Source: DASQQQ01 sp036390995
GTDB taxonomy: Bacteria > Actinomycetota > UBA4738 > HRBIN12
DNA length: 23,656 nucleotides
Assembly (NCBI GenBank): GCA_036390995.1
Contig: DASWAT010000105.1
Coordinates: 1 to 23,656 of the forward strand
Reading direction: 5' to 3'
Part shown: positions 8,445-16,020 of the stretch, in pieces
Position numbering within the stretch: position 1 is the stretch's first letter
How the letters are laid out: each line of letters starts with the position of its first letter
The notes under the pieces: generated by a model
What the model saw: the letters and a program-made list of their open reading frames with translations, nothing else
The model's database searches: none
Told to the model about the DNA's origin: nothing
Made by a program: the position numbers and the translations under genes

Positions 8445-8479
8445 GCGGGAGGCCGGGTCCGTCGGACCCGGCCTCCCGC
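8445..8479 (-). promoter_or_regulatory. Perfect 16-bp stem-loop between binding-protein and ATPase genes
   Basis: Arms 8445-8460 and 8464-8479 are perfect reverse complements (GCGGGAGGCCGGGTCC and its complement) separated by the 3-base loop region GTC. In the transcript it falls after the binding-protein stop (8501) and eight bases before the ATPase ribosome binding site. No T-tract follows on the transcribed strand, so it is not a classical intrinsic terminator. Such intercistronic hairpins commonly protect the upstream mRNA from 3' exonucleases or cause partial termination, so that the binding protein is made in excess over the membrane subunits. That role is inferred; the inverted repeat itself is seen directly. 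Confidence 0.7.
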
Positions 8480-8500
8480 TCGTCATCCCACCGGCGATGC

Positions 8501-9631
8501 CTAGGTCGGGATCTTGCCCTCGACCCCCTGCACGAACCATTGCCAGGCCAGCGCGTCCTCCAAGGACATGGTCTGGCCCTCGGGGATCTTCAGCGTTCCC
8601 TCCTGGTCGTAGATCGGGCCTGCGAGCACCTGGAAGCTGCCGCTCTTGATCTCCTCGGCCCGCTGGTTGACCTCGTCCTGGACGCTGGTCGAGACCAGGT
8701 CCGACATCGGCGCGATCTGGATCATGCCGTCGCCCATCGTGCCGTAGTACGTGTCCGGCTTCCAGGTCCCGTCGAGCAGCGCCTGGACGCGCGAGACGTA
8801 GTAGGGGCCCCAGTCCCACACCGGCGCGGTGAGGAACGCCTTCGGCGCGAACCGCCGCATGTCGGAGTCGTAGCCCACCCAGTACGCGCCCCGGGCCTCC
8901 GCGGCCTGCCCGGTGGCCGGCGAGTCCTCGTGCTGCGCCAGGACGTCCGCGCCCGCATCGAGCAGGCTCTCGGCCGCCGCGCGCTCCTTCGCCGGGTCGT
9001 ACCAGGTGGAGGTCCACACGACCTTCACGGTCACGTCGGGGTTCACAGCGCGGGCCCCCAACGTGAACGCGTTGATGCCGCGGACGACCTCGGGGATCGG
9101 GAACGCGGCCACGAAGCCGAGGACGTTGGACTTCGTCATCTCGCCGGCGACCATGCCGGAGAGGTACCGGCCCTCCTCCATGGCGCCGAAGTAGTTGCCC
9201 ATGTTGTCGGCGCCCTTGTAGCCCGAGCAGTGCTCGAAGTAGACGTTCGGGAACTCCTGCGCCACCGTCAGCGTCGGGTCCATGTAGCCGAACGACGTCG
9301 TGAACACGATGTCGTTCGTCTGGGCCAGCTGCCGGATCACGCGCGTGGCGTCCGAGGGCGTCTCGGGAACGCTCTCGACCTTCGTCGTTTCGACCTGATC
9401 GCCGAGCTGCTCCTCCAGGAACAGGCGGCCCTGTTCGTGTTGGTACGTCCACCCGCCGTCACCGGGCGGCCCGATGTACACGAACGCCGCTTTCACCACG
9501 CCATCGCCGGTGCTCGCACCGGAGGTCTCGCCTCCCCCACCGGTCTCGTCGCTGCCGCACGCGGCCGCGACCATCGACAGCACCGCCAGCATCGCGACGC
9601 CGAGCATCACCCGCCGCTTCCACCCCATCAT
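8501..9631 (-). CDS. BMP-family ABC transporter substrate-binding lipoprotein
   Basis: This extracytoplasmic lipoprotein (376 aa) captures purine nucleosides or related ligands for the importer encoded downstream. The signal peptide has positive KRR at 5-7, a hydrophobic core, and the lipobox VAAAC with Cys25, followed by a Gly/Ser/Thr linker. The mature domain shows typical BMP/Med features: AAFVYIGPPGDGGW near the start, NVYFEHCSGYK, GYDSDMRRFAPKAFLTAPVWDWG in the C-terminal lobe. Two adjacent ATGs (9631 and 9628) are possible; GGGAGG is spaced better for the second, a longer purine run also suits the first. It is the first gene of the transporter group and follows a 226-base gap, so it may have its own promoter. 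Nucleoside specificity comes from family and neighbourhood rather than visible ligand residues. Confidence 0.93.
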   Translation of the reverse strand: MMGWKRRVMLGVAMLAVLSMVAAACGSDETGGGGETSGASTGDGVVKAAFVYIGPPGDGGWTYQHEQGRLFLEEQLGDQVETTKVESVPETPSDATRVIRQLAQTNDIVFTTSFGYMDPTLTVAQEFPNVYFEHCSGYKGADNMGNYFGAMEEGRYLSGMVAGEMTKSNVLGFVAAFPIPEVVRGINAFTLGARAVNPDVTVKVVWTSTWYDPAKERAAAESLLDAGADVLAQHEDSPATGQAAEARGAYWVGYDSDMRRFAPKAFLTAPVWDWGPYYVSRVQALLDGTWKPDTYYGTMGDGMIQIAPMSDLVSTSVQDEVNQRAEEIKSGSFQVLAGPIYDQEGTLKIPEGQTMSLEDALAWQWFVQGVEGKIPT

Positions 9632-9857
9632 CGGCCTCCCCCTCGCCTCGGACCCGCGGCCGCCCTTGCGACTCGCCGGATCGGTCTCGTCTTTCCATCA
9701 CGGTCGATGGGCATCACTCACCCCGCAAGCTCTCGCGCCCCCGGCGATTGTGCCGTCGCACACCCGCCGTCCAGTGGTGACGTTCGTCCCTGCACCACGG
9801 GGCCACCCGCCCCTCCGCCCGGGAGCCGCAGGCGGTCCGCCTCCCGAGCCACGTCCA
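9632..9857. other. Intergenic gap between xdhA and the transporter genes
   Basis: This is the only gap over 200 bases within the minus-strand block. On the transcribed strand there is no TA dinucleotide, so no canonical TAnnnT -10 box. The best -10-like match is CACAAT (minus strand, near 9750) with a weak TGGACG 15 bases upstream, which is not convincing. An imperfect dyad, CCATC-6-GATGG, occupies 9695-9710 and could be an operator or a small hairpin. A second stem-loop follows the xdhA stop. I recognise no riboswitch core. The gap probably contains the transporter promoter, but I cannot point to it with confidence. Confidence 0.4.
9820..9846 (-). terminator. Possible hairpin downstream of xdhA (no T-tract)
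   Basis: CGGGA (9820-9824) pairs with TCCCG (9842-9846), enclosing an inner self-complementary GGCGG-T-CCGCC at 9831-9841 with a one-sided bulge. It starts about 12 bases after the xdhA stop on the transcribed strand. There is no following run of T, so it may act as an mRNA 3'-end stabiliser or a weak terminator rather than a classical intrinsic terminator. Confidence 0.3.
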
Positions 9858-12263
9858 TCAGGCGCCCGCATCCGGCTTCTTGCCCAGGGCGCTCTGTCCC
9901 AGCTCGGCGCCGAAGTACGAGGGGACCGGGTCCTGTCCGGGCACCTCGGGGACGGGGGGCCACTCGGGCGCGGGCACCGGCTCATCCAGCCCGGCGACCT
10001 GGTCCGGTCGGACCGGCGCCCGGTTCAGCCGTCTGCCCGTGGCGTCCCGGATCGCCGCCACGATGGCCGGCGTCGCCACGATCGTGGACATCTCGCCGAT
10101 GCCCTTGGCCCCGTAGGGAACGCCCGGCTCCGGGTCCTCGACGATCTCGGTCACCACCTCTGGCATGTCGAGCGTGGTGGGGATGAGGTAGTCGGTGAAG
10201 GAGGCGTTCGCGATCGCGCCGTCGCGGAGCTGGATCTCCTCCATGAGAGCCAGGCCGAGGCCCTGCGCCGCGCCGCCCTCGCTCTGCCCCTCCACGCCCT
10301 GCGGGTTCACGGCCTTGCCGGCGTCCAGCACGGAGGCCAACTGCACCACGCGCACCAGCCCGAGATCCTCGTCGACCTCGACCACCGCCCGCTGCGCGCC
10401 GAACGCGAACATCACGTGGACGTCGCCCTGGCCCTTCGCGTCCAGGTGCTCGGTGGGCCGGTGATGGAACGTGCGAACGGCGGCGATCGGCTCCTCGAGC
10501 AGGTCGGCCACCTCCGCCACCGGCAAGCCGTCGGCCAGCACACGCCCGCCCTCCAGCGAGAGCTCGCCCTCGAGGGACAGACGCCCGCGCGCCCGGTCGA
10601 AGAGCTGCTCGGCGACCGCGCGGCAGGCGAGCTGCACCGCGCCCCCGCCCATGAACGTCTGTCGCGACGCCGAGGTCGACCCCGCGGAGTCCACCTGCGT
10701 GTCGGCCGTGTGCAACACGACGCCGTCGATCCCGAGCTCGGTCCGGGCCACCTGCGTGATCACGGTCGAGAAGCCCTGGCCGCATTCGACGCCGGCGGTG
10801 TGCACCTCCGCGACCGGACCGCTCGGGGTCCTCGACAGCGTGACCTTCGCCTCGTGGAAGTCGTCGAAGCCCTCGCTGTAGGCCACGTTCTTGTAGCCCG
10901 CCGCGAAGCCCACGCCGTGTTTCAGGCCCTCGCCGTGCCCGACGTTGCCGGCGCCGCCGGGGAAGCTCATCCGTGGACGCAGGACGCTCGGCTCGGGCGG
11001 GTCCGGCATCGGCACCGCGCGGCAGCGCTCGATCACCTCGCGCACCGGGGCGCTGCCGCGGACGACCTGACCCGTCGGGAGGATCGAGCCGGTCCGCACC
11101 GCGTTCCGCAGCCGCAGCTCGACCGGGTCCATCCCCAGGCGCGCCGCCAGCTCGTCCATCTGCCCCTCGTGGGCGAAGCAGACCTGCGGCGCCCCGAACC
11201 CGCGCATCGCGCCGCACGGCGGGTTGTTCGTGTACACGGCGGTTCCTTCGAGCAGCGCGTTCGGGACCTCGTACGGTCCGGCCAGGAAGGTGGTGGCGTT
11301 GCCGATCACCGCCGGCGAGGACGAGGCGAACGCCCCGCCGTCGATCACCACCCGGGCGCGGACGTTCACGAGCTCGCCCTCTCGGGTGGCCCCGGTCCGC
11401 ATCCACACGCGCGATGGGTGGCGGTGCACGTGCGCGAGGAAAGACTCCTCGCGCCCGTACGACATCTTCACCGGGCGGCCGGTGTGGAGAGCCAGCATGC
11501 ACGCGTGGATCTGCATGTGGAGGTCCTCGCGCGAGCCGAACGCCCCACCCACGCCGGCCAGCGTGATCCGGACCATGTCCTGCGGGAGGTTCAGGACCGG
11601 CGCGATCTGCAGGCGGTCGACGTGGAGCCACTGCGTCGAGACGATGAGGTCGACGCCGCCGTCCTCGGCCGGGATCGCCAGGCCGGCCTCGGGCCCGAGG
11701 GGCGCCTGGTCCTGCATGCCGGTCTCGTAGTAGCCCTCGACCCAGACCTCGGCCTCGGCACCGGGATCGCCGTGCTCGACGTGCACGTGCCGAAGCACGT
11801 TGCCCCACTCGTGGAGCCTCGGCGCGTCGGGGTCCAGAGCCTCCACCATGTCGAGCACCGCCGGGAGCACCTCGTAGTCCACCCGGATCCTCGCGGCGGC
11901 GCGCCGTGCGAGCTCCGGGGTCTCGGCGGCCACGATCGCCACCGGCTGGCCGGCGTACAGGACGCGGTCCCAGGGCAGCACCGGCTGGTCGGCGAACTCC
12001 AGCCCGTGGGTCTTCTTGCCGGGTACGTCCTCGTGCGTCAGCACCGCGTGCACACCGGGACTCGCGAGGGCCTCGCCGATAGTGATCGCTCGGATCCGCG
12101 CGTGCGGGTGAGGGCTCCGGAGCGTGGCGCCCCACAGCATGTGCTCGTGCCACAGGTCGCTGCCGTACAGGAACGAGCCCTTCACCTTCGGCACGCCGTC
12201 GACGCGCCGGACGCTCTCGCCCACCCCGTTCCGGGTCCGCTCGCCGATCCGCGTGCTCGCCAT
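9858..12263 (-). CDS. xdhA: Xanthine dehydrogenase-type molybdopterin subunit
   Basis: This is the catalytic molybdenum-cofactor subunit of a three-subunit purine hydroxylase (801 aa), expected to work with the XdhB and XdhC proteins encoded just upstream. It hydroxylates a purine ring with water as oxygen donor. Visible active-site landmarks by comparison with bovine xanthine oxidase are Q211 (TQWLH), GGAFGSRE (239-246) with E246 matching the purine-binding Glu802, R354 in AMRGFG matching Arg880, and the base Glu E724 in GAKGIGE. Retention of both Glu and Arg supports a purine rather than an aldehyde substrate. The N-terminal ald_Xan_dh_C-type domain spans about 20-130. The ATG at 12263 follows GAGG and lies 17 bases after the amidohydrolase stop; longer upstream frames overlap that gene. 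Naming follows E. coli (A = Mo subunit). Confidence 0.92.
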   Translation of the reverse strand: MASTRIGERTRNGVGESVRRVDGVPKVKGSFLYGSDLWHEHMLWGATLRSPHPHARIRAITIGEALASPGVHAVLTHEDVPGKKTHGLEFADQPVLPWDRVLYAGQPVAIVAAETPELARRAAARIRVDYEVLPAVLDMVEALDPDAPRLHEWGNVLRHVHVEHGDPGAEAEVWVEGYYETGMQDQAPLGPEAGLAIPAEDGGVDLIVSTQWLHVDRLQIAPVLNLPQDMVRITLAGVGGAFGSREDLHMQIHACMLALHTGRPVKMSYGREESFLAHVHRHPSRVWMRTGATREGELVNVRARVVIDGGAFASSSPAVIGNATTFLAGPYEVPNALLEGTAVYTNNPPCGAMRGFGAPQVCFAHEGQMDELAARLGMDPVELRLRNAVRTGSILPTGQVVRGSAPVREVIERCRAVPMPDPPEPSVLRPRMSFPGGAGNVGHGEGLKHGVGFAAGYKNVAYSEGFDDFHEAKVTLSRTPSGPVAEVHTAGVECGQGFSTVITQVARTELGIDGVVLHTADTQVDSAGSTSASRQTFMGGGAVQLACRAVAEQLFDRARGRLSLEGELSLEGGRVLADGLPVAEVADLLEEPIAAVRTFHHRPTEHLDAKGQGDVHVMFAFGAQRAVVEVDEDLGLVRVVQLASVLDAGKAVNPQGVEGQSEGGAAQGLGLALMEEIQLRDGAIANASFTDYLIPTTLDMPEVVTEIVEDPEPGVPYGAKGIGEMSTIVATPAIVAAIRDATGRRLNRAPVRPDQVAGLDEPVPAPEWPPVPEVPGQDPVPSYFGAELGQSALGKKPDAGA
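11200..11234. repeat. 35-base identity with 18432-18466, copy in xdhA
   Basis: This stretch is identical base for base to 18432-18466 in the fused dehydrogenase gene. Both copies are in the same coding frame and encode YTNNPPCGAMRG, the active-site segment containing the purine-binding Arg. Elsewhere the two proteins differ clearly. It is a paralogous coding match, not a mobile repeat; identity at every synonymous position may reflect extreme codon bias or local gene conversion. Confidence 0.8.
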
Positions 12264-12280
12264 GCCCCCCCTCGCGTGGA

Positions 12281-13639
12281 TCAGGCGGTCCGGGCGATCC
12301 GCCGGGATTCCCGGCGGCCGGCCTCGGCGATCCGCGCTTCGTCCCCCGTCGTCAGATGTCCGTCCCGGACCACCGCGGCGCCGTCGACGAACAGGTCCCG
12401 CACCCGGACCGGGGCCGCGAACACCAAGGCCGCCACCGGATCGATCTGCGCGCCGACGTGCTCGAGCCCGGTGATGTCGAACAGCGCGACGTCCGCGCAC
12501 TTGCCCGGCTCGAGCGATCCGATCTCGTCCTCCCGCCCCAGGCAGGCGGCGCCGCCGCGGGTGGCCGCCCACAGCGCGTCGCGCGCGCTCATCGCCGCGG
12601 GGTCTCCCCCGGCCCTGGCCACGAGCATCCCCTGGCGGGCCTCGCCCAGGACGTCCCCCCCGTCGTTCGAGGCCGAGCCGTCCACGCCGATGCCCAGCGG
12701 CGCCCCGGCGTCGAGGAGCGCCCGGGCCGGGGCGATCCCGGACGCCAGCCGCAGGTTCGACGAGGGGCACCACGCCGCGCCGGTCCCGGTGCCGCCCATC
12801 CGCTTCACGTCACCCTCGTCCAGGTGGACGCAGTGGGCGAGCCAGACGTCCTCGCCGAGCCAGCCCCACTCCTCGAGCAGGTCGAGCGGCCGCTTGCCGA
12901 ACCGCTGCAAGCAGTGGCGCTCCTCGTCGAGCGTTTCCGCGATATGCGTGTGCAGCCGGACCCCGAGCCGCCGGGCCAGCTCGGCCGACTCCCGCATGAG
13001 CCGCTCCGAGACCGAGAACGGTGAGCACGGCGCCACCGCGATCCGGAGCATCGAGCCCGGCGCGGGGTCGTGGTACCGGCGCACGGCGTGCTCGGTGTTC
13101 GCGAGCGCGGCGTCCGTGTCCTCCACGGTGCGGTCGGGCGGCAGGCCGCCCCGCGACTCGCCGAGGTCCATCGACCCGCGCGTGGGGTGGAACCGCACGC
13201 CGAGCTCGCGCGCCGCGTCGATCTCGGCGGCCAGGAGGTCTCCGGCGCCCGCCGGGAACACGTAGTGGTGGTCGGTGGTGGTCGAGCACCCGGACCGGGC
13301 GAGCTCGGCCAGGCCGACCCGCGCCGCGGCCCGGACCCAGTCCTCGTCCACGCCGGCCCACACCGGGTACAGCTCCACGAGCCAGTCGAACAGCCCCTTG
13401 CCCTGGGCCCGGACCCGCGTGAGCGTCTGGAACAGGTGGTGGTGCGTGTTCACCAGGCCGGGGAGCGCCACGCAGCCTCGGCCGTCGAGGCGCTCGGCCC
13501 CCGCGGCGTCCCGCGTTTCGCCCACGCCCACCCAGGCGATCCGCCCGTCCTCGATCAGGATCGAGCCGCCGGGCAGCTCGGTGCCGGCGTCGTCCATCGC
13601 GGCGACCACCTCGCAGCGCTGGATGAGCAGCCGGCTCAC
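12281..13639 (-). CDS. 8-oxoguanine deaminase-like amidohydrolase
   Basis: This cytosolic zinc amidohydrolase (452 aa) of the AtzB/TrzN/8-oxoguanine deaminase group probably deaminates 8-oxoguanine (or guanine-like purines) to urate plus ammonia. Metal and catalytic residues are H66 and H68 in VNTHHH, H232 and E235 in HTHIAE, H269 in LAHC, and D320 in VDGSASND. From memory, stretches such as THHHLFQTLTR, RGSMDLG, APCSPFSVS and SNLRLASGIAP match Pseudomonas 8-oxoguanine deaminase closely. Hydroxyatrazine aminohydrolase is the main alternative because the families are related. The GTG at 13639 overlaps the xdhC stop as GTGA, so the gene is translationally coupled to the xanthine dehydrogenase subunits between which it lies. 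That position favours a purine substrate whose product is handed to, or shares a pool with, the molybdenum hydroxylases. Confidence 0.85.
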   Translation of the reverse strand: MSRLLIQRCEVVAAMDDAGTELPGGSILIEDGRIAWVGVGETRDAAGAERLDGRGCVALPGLVNTHHHLFQTLTRVRAQGKGLFDWLVELYPVWAGVDEDWVRAAARVGLAELARSGCSTTTDHHYVFPAGAGDLLAAEIDAARELGVRFHPTRGSMDLGESRGGLPPDRTVEDTDAALANTEHAVRRYHDPAPGSMLRIAVAPCSPFSVSERLMRESAELARRLGVRLHTHIAETLDEERHCLQRFGKRPLDLLEEWGWLGEDVWLAHCVHLDEGDVKRMGGTGTGAAWCPSSNLRLASGIAPARALLDAGAPLGIGVDGSASNDGGDVLGEARQGMLVARAGGDPAAMSARDALWAATRGGAACLGREDEIGSLEPGKCADVALFDITGLEHVGAQIDPVAALVFAAPVRVRDLFVDGAAVVRDGHLTTGDEARIAEAGRRESRRIARTA

Positions 13640-14109
13640 CAGACGCCCTCCCGCTTGCGGCGGGCGGCCACCTCGACCGCGTCGAGGATCTTCTCGTAGC
13701 CGGTGCACCGGCACAGGTTGCCGGACAGGGCTTCCCGCACGGTGAGCTCGTCCGGGGACGGGTCGTGCTCGAGCAGGTCGGTCACCGCGACGACCAGGCC
13801 GGGCGTGCAGAACCCGCACTGCACGGCGCCGGCCTCCAGGAACGCCTCCTGCACCGGATGCAGCCGGTCACCGTCCGCGAGACCCTCCACCGTGCGCACC
13901 TCGCGCTCGTGGGCCTGGGCCGCCAGCACGAGGCACGAGCACACGAGCTCGCCGTCGAGCCACACGGAGCACGATCCGCACTCCCCCTGCTCGCATGCGT
14001 TCTTCGACCCCGGCAGCCCGAGCTCCTCCCGCAGGACGAACAGGAGGCTCTCGCCGGGCCAGGCGTCGGCCTCGCGCCACTCGCCGTTCACGTTCACACG
14101 GATCAGCAC
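13636..14109 (-). CDS. xdhC: Xanthine dehydrogenase 2Fe-2S subunit
   Basis: This is the small iron-sulfur subunit (157 aa) that carries electrons from the molybdenum centre to FAD. The N-terminal plant-ferredoxin-type cluster is bound by C39, C44, C47 and C59. The C-terminal helical domain binds the second 2Fe-2S cluster with C98, C101, C133 and C135 (QCGFCTPG and NLCRCTGY). All eight ligands are present, so the subunit should be functional. The start is GTG at 14109, ten bases after the xdhB stop, with GAGG upstream. Its stop overlaps the start of the deaminase gene. The gene symbol follows E. coli usage, where XdhC is this subunit; in other bacteria the same name means a cofactor-insertion chaperone, which this is not. 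Confidence 0.94.
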   Translation of the reverse strand: MLIRVNVNGEWREADAWPGESLLFVLREELGLPGSKNACEQGECGSCSVWLDGELVCSCLVLAAQAHEREVRTVEGLADGDRLHPVQEAFLEAGAVQCGFCTPGLVVAVTDLLEHDPSPDELTVREALSGNLCRCTGYEKILDAVEVAARRKREGVW

Positions 14110-14119
14110 GACGCGATCC

Positions 14120-15001
14120 TCATCCGACCAGGGCCTCCTCGGCTCGCTCGTCGAGTGCCCACCCGAGGGCCCGGCGCGCCAGCACCCCGAGCGCGTGCCG
14201 CCGGTACGCCGCGGTGCCCCGGACGTCGTCGATGGGCGAGGCCGCAGCCACGACCAGCTCGGCGATGCCCTCGATCTCGGCCTCGGGGAGGGGAGCGGGC
14301 TCGTCCCACACCCCCGCGCGCTCGAGGGCCTGGGCTGCGTACGCCTCGGCGTCGGGAGCGCGAACCACGGTCGGCGCGACCGATCCGAGCGCCACGCGCA
14401 CCGTCCGCGTTCGCGGGTCGAGCGCGAGGCACAAGCCGGCCACGGAGATCACCATCGCGTTGCGGGTCCCGATCTTCGAGAAGGACTGTGGGCCGTTCAG
14501 CACCTGCCAACGCGCGCCGAGGATCAGCTCGTCGGGTTCGAGGGCCGTACGCTTGACCCCCAGCAGGAACGCGTCCCACCGGACCCGGCGCCGCCGATCC
14601 CCAGCCGCGGCCAGCTCGATCTCGGCATCGTGCACGGCCAGCACCGGCAGCGCGTCCCCGGCCGGCGAGGCCGTGCCGAGATTGCCGCCCACGGTGCCGC
14701 GGTTGCGGATCTGAGGCGAGCCGACCGAGCGCGAGGCCTGCACGAGCGCGCGCACATCCTTGAGCTCGCGCTGGATCCGCGCGTACGTGACCCCGGCCCC
14801 GAGGAACATCCACCCGTCCTCGCGGCGCCACGCCCGGAGCTCGGGGAGCCGCGAGACGTCCACCATGGCCTCCGGGCGCCGGCGGTCGAAGTTCAGCTCG
14901 ACCATGAGATCGGTGCCGCCGGCGATCGGCACGGCCTCGGGACGCTCGGCCTTCATCTCGAGCGCCTCCTCGAGGGTCCGCGGGAGCAGCACGTCCATCA
15001 T
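14120..15001 (-). CDS. xdhB: Xanthine dehydrogenase FAD subunit
   Basis: This is the medium FAD-binding subunit (293 aa, the family's usual length), passing electrons from the 2Fe-2S clusters to NAD+ or another acceptor. FAD pyrophosphate motifs are PIAGGTDL (25-32) and the segment from RNRGTVGGN to SPAGD (99-116). The C-terminal CO_deh_flav_C domain covers about 175-285. The ATG at 15001 overlaps the stop of the flavin oxidoreductase gene in a TGATG junction; a second ATG follows immediately. It is the only FAD subunit in the window although two molybdenum catalytic subunits are encoded, so it might serve both. Transcription order is FAD, then 2Fe-2S, then deaminase, then molybdopterin subunit. 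Confidence 0.93.
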   Translation of the reverse strand: MMDVLLPRTLEEALEMKAERPEAVPIAGGTDLMVELNFDRRRPEAMVDVSRLPELRAWRREDGWMFLGAGVTYARIQRELKDVRALVQASRSVGSPQIRNRGTVGGNLGTASPAGDALPVLAVHDAEIELAAAGDRRRRVRWDAFLLGVKRTALEPDELILGARWQVLNGPQSFSKIGTRNAMVISVAGLCLALDPRTRTVRVALGSVAPTVVRAPDAEAYAAQALERAGVWDEPAPLPEAEIEGIAELVVAAASPIDDVRGTAAYRRHALGVLARRALGWALDERAEEALVG

Positions 15002-16017
15002 CAGAACCCGCCCTCCGCGAACGCGTCGATCATGGCGCGGACGTCATCGCCGAGCGGGTACAGGATGGGGCACGTGCAGCCGGCATCCACGTACTCGCGG
15101 ACCTTCGCCCGGCACTCGTCCGGCGTGCCCGAGGCCGTGATCATCTGGACGACGTCGTCGGGCACCAGGGCCATGGCCTTCCGGATCTCCTCCGGACCGG
15201 CCGGCCACGTGAGGACCTTGCCGATCTCGTCCAGCAGGCCCTGATCGACACCGCTGGCCTTCATGATGTGCGGCTGCTGCCCGAGGTACTGCGTGACGAG
15301 CTCGCGCGCGCGATCGAGCGCGAGCTCGCGCTCCTCGTCGAGCGAGCACACCACGAGCTGCGGACGGTCCAGATCCTCGGCACGCCGCCCGGCGCGTGCG
15401 GCGCCCGCGTCGAGGTGCTCCAAGGCGGTCGCGTCGTACCTCGGGCCGACCAGGTAGTTCAGCAGGACGCCGTCGGCGATCTCGCCGGCGAGCTCCATCA
15501 TCTGCATCCCCGTCGCGCCGATGTAGATCGGCACGTTCCGGGGCGAGCGGTCGCCGTGCACGATGTCGATCTCGATGTCCTCCACGTCGACGAACTCGCC
15601 GTGGAACGTCACGTTCTCCATCGCGATCAGCCGGCGCACGACCTCGACGTACTCCCGCATCGCGGTGAGCGGCTTGCGGCGTTCCACGCCCACCTTCGAG
15701 GCCAGGGGCTCCCACCACGCGCCGATCCCAAGCATCACCCGGCCGGGCGCCAGGTCGTCGAGCGTGACGAAGGTCGCCGCCATGAGGCCGACGTTCCGGG
15801 TCCAGTTGTTCACGACGCCCGAGCCCACCTTGATCCGAGACGTGGTCGCCGCGAACGCGGCCATCGGCACCGTGGCCTCGCGGACCAGGCGGCTCTCGGC
15901 CTGCCACACGGCCTCGAAGCCCCGCTCCTCGGCGTACCGGACGTAGTCGATCCCGTCGCGGATCGGGTGCTTGTCCTGGAGGTAGAGGGCGACCCGCCCT
16001 TCCGCTGTCACCGGCAC
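15001..16017 (-). CDS. LLM-class flavin- or F420-dependent oxidoreductase
   Basis: This is a bacterial-luciferase-like TIM-barrel protein (338 aa). Its pattern (VALYLQDKHPIRDGIDYVRYAEERGFEAVW, VGSGVVNNWTRN, LGIGAWW at about 110-116, VPIYIGATG) resembles the F420-dependent methylenetetrahydromethanopterin-reductase-like subgroup common in Actinobacteria; the cofactor (F420 or FMN) cannot be settled by eye. The GTG at 16017 has GGGAGG at six-base spacing and follows the SsnA stop by three bases; its stop overlaps the xdhB start. It is thus tightly embedded between purine genes. The pyrimidine-ring-opening enzyme RutA belongs to the same superfamily, so a ring-modifying step is conceivable, but this protein is not a clear RutA homologue. 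Its substrate is unknown. Confidence 0.85.
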   Translation of the reverse strand: MPVTAEGRVALYLQDKHPIRDGIDYVRYAEERGFEAVWQAESRLVREATVPMAAFAATTSRIKVGSGVVNNWTRNVGLMAATFVTLDDLAPGRVMLGIGAWWEPLASKVGVERRKPLTAMREYVEVVRRLIAMENVTFHGEFVDVEDIEIDIVHGDRSPRNVPIYIGATGMQMMELAGEIADGVLLNYLVGPRYDATALEHLDAGAARAGRRAEDLDRPQLVVCSLDEERELALDRARELVTQYLGQQPHIMKASGVDQGLLDEIGKVLTWPAGPEEIRKAMALVPDDVVQMITASGTPDECRAKVREYVDAGCTCPILYPLGDDVRAMIDAFAEGGF

Positions 16018-16020
16018 CCC

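Noticed and set aside
8445..8479. Intrinsic terminator at the hairpin after the binding-protein gene
   Set aside because: The stem is strong but no T-tract follows on the transcribed strand and the ATPase gene begins immediately, so a full terminator is unlikely.
5754..9452. Apparent 1232-residue protein containing the first permease at its C-terminus
   Set aside because: Only the last 383 residues are protein-like. The rest is an off-frame reading of the ATPase and binding-protein genes, and a GTGA start with a ribosome binding site exists at 6905.
9632..9857. Purine riboswitch ahead of the transporter genes
   Set aside because: I could not find the conserved three-way junction core or loop sequences; only short unrelated dyads are present.
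9474..13265. 1263-codon plus-strand open frame opposite the deaminase, xdhA and transporter genes
   Set aside because: It is antisense to genes with clear family motifs and encodes His/Arg/Pro-rich sequence without any recognisable domain.
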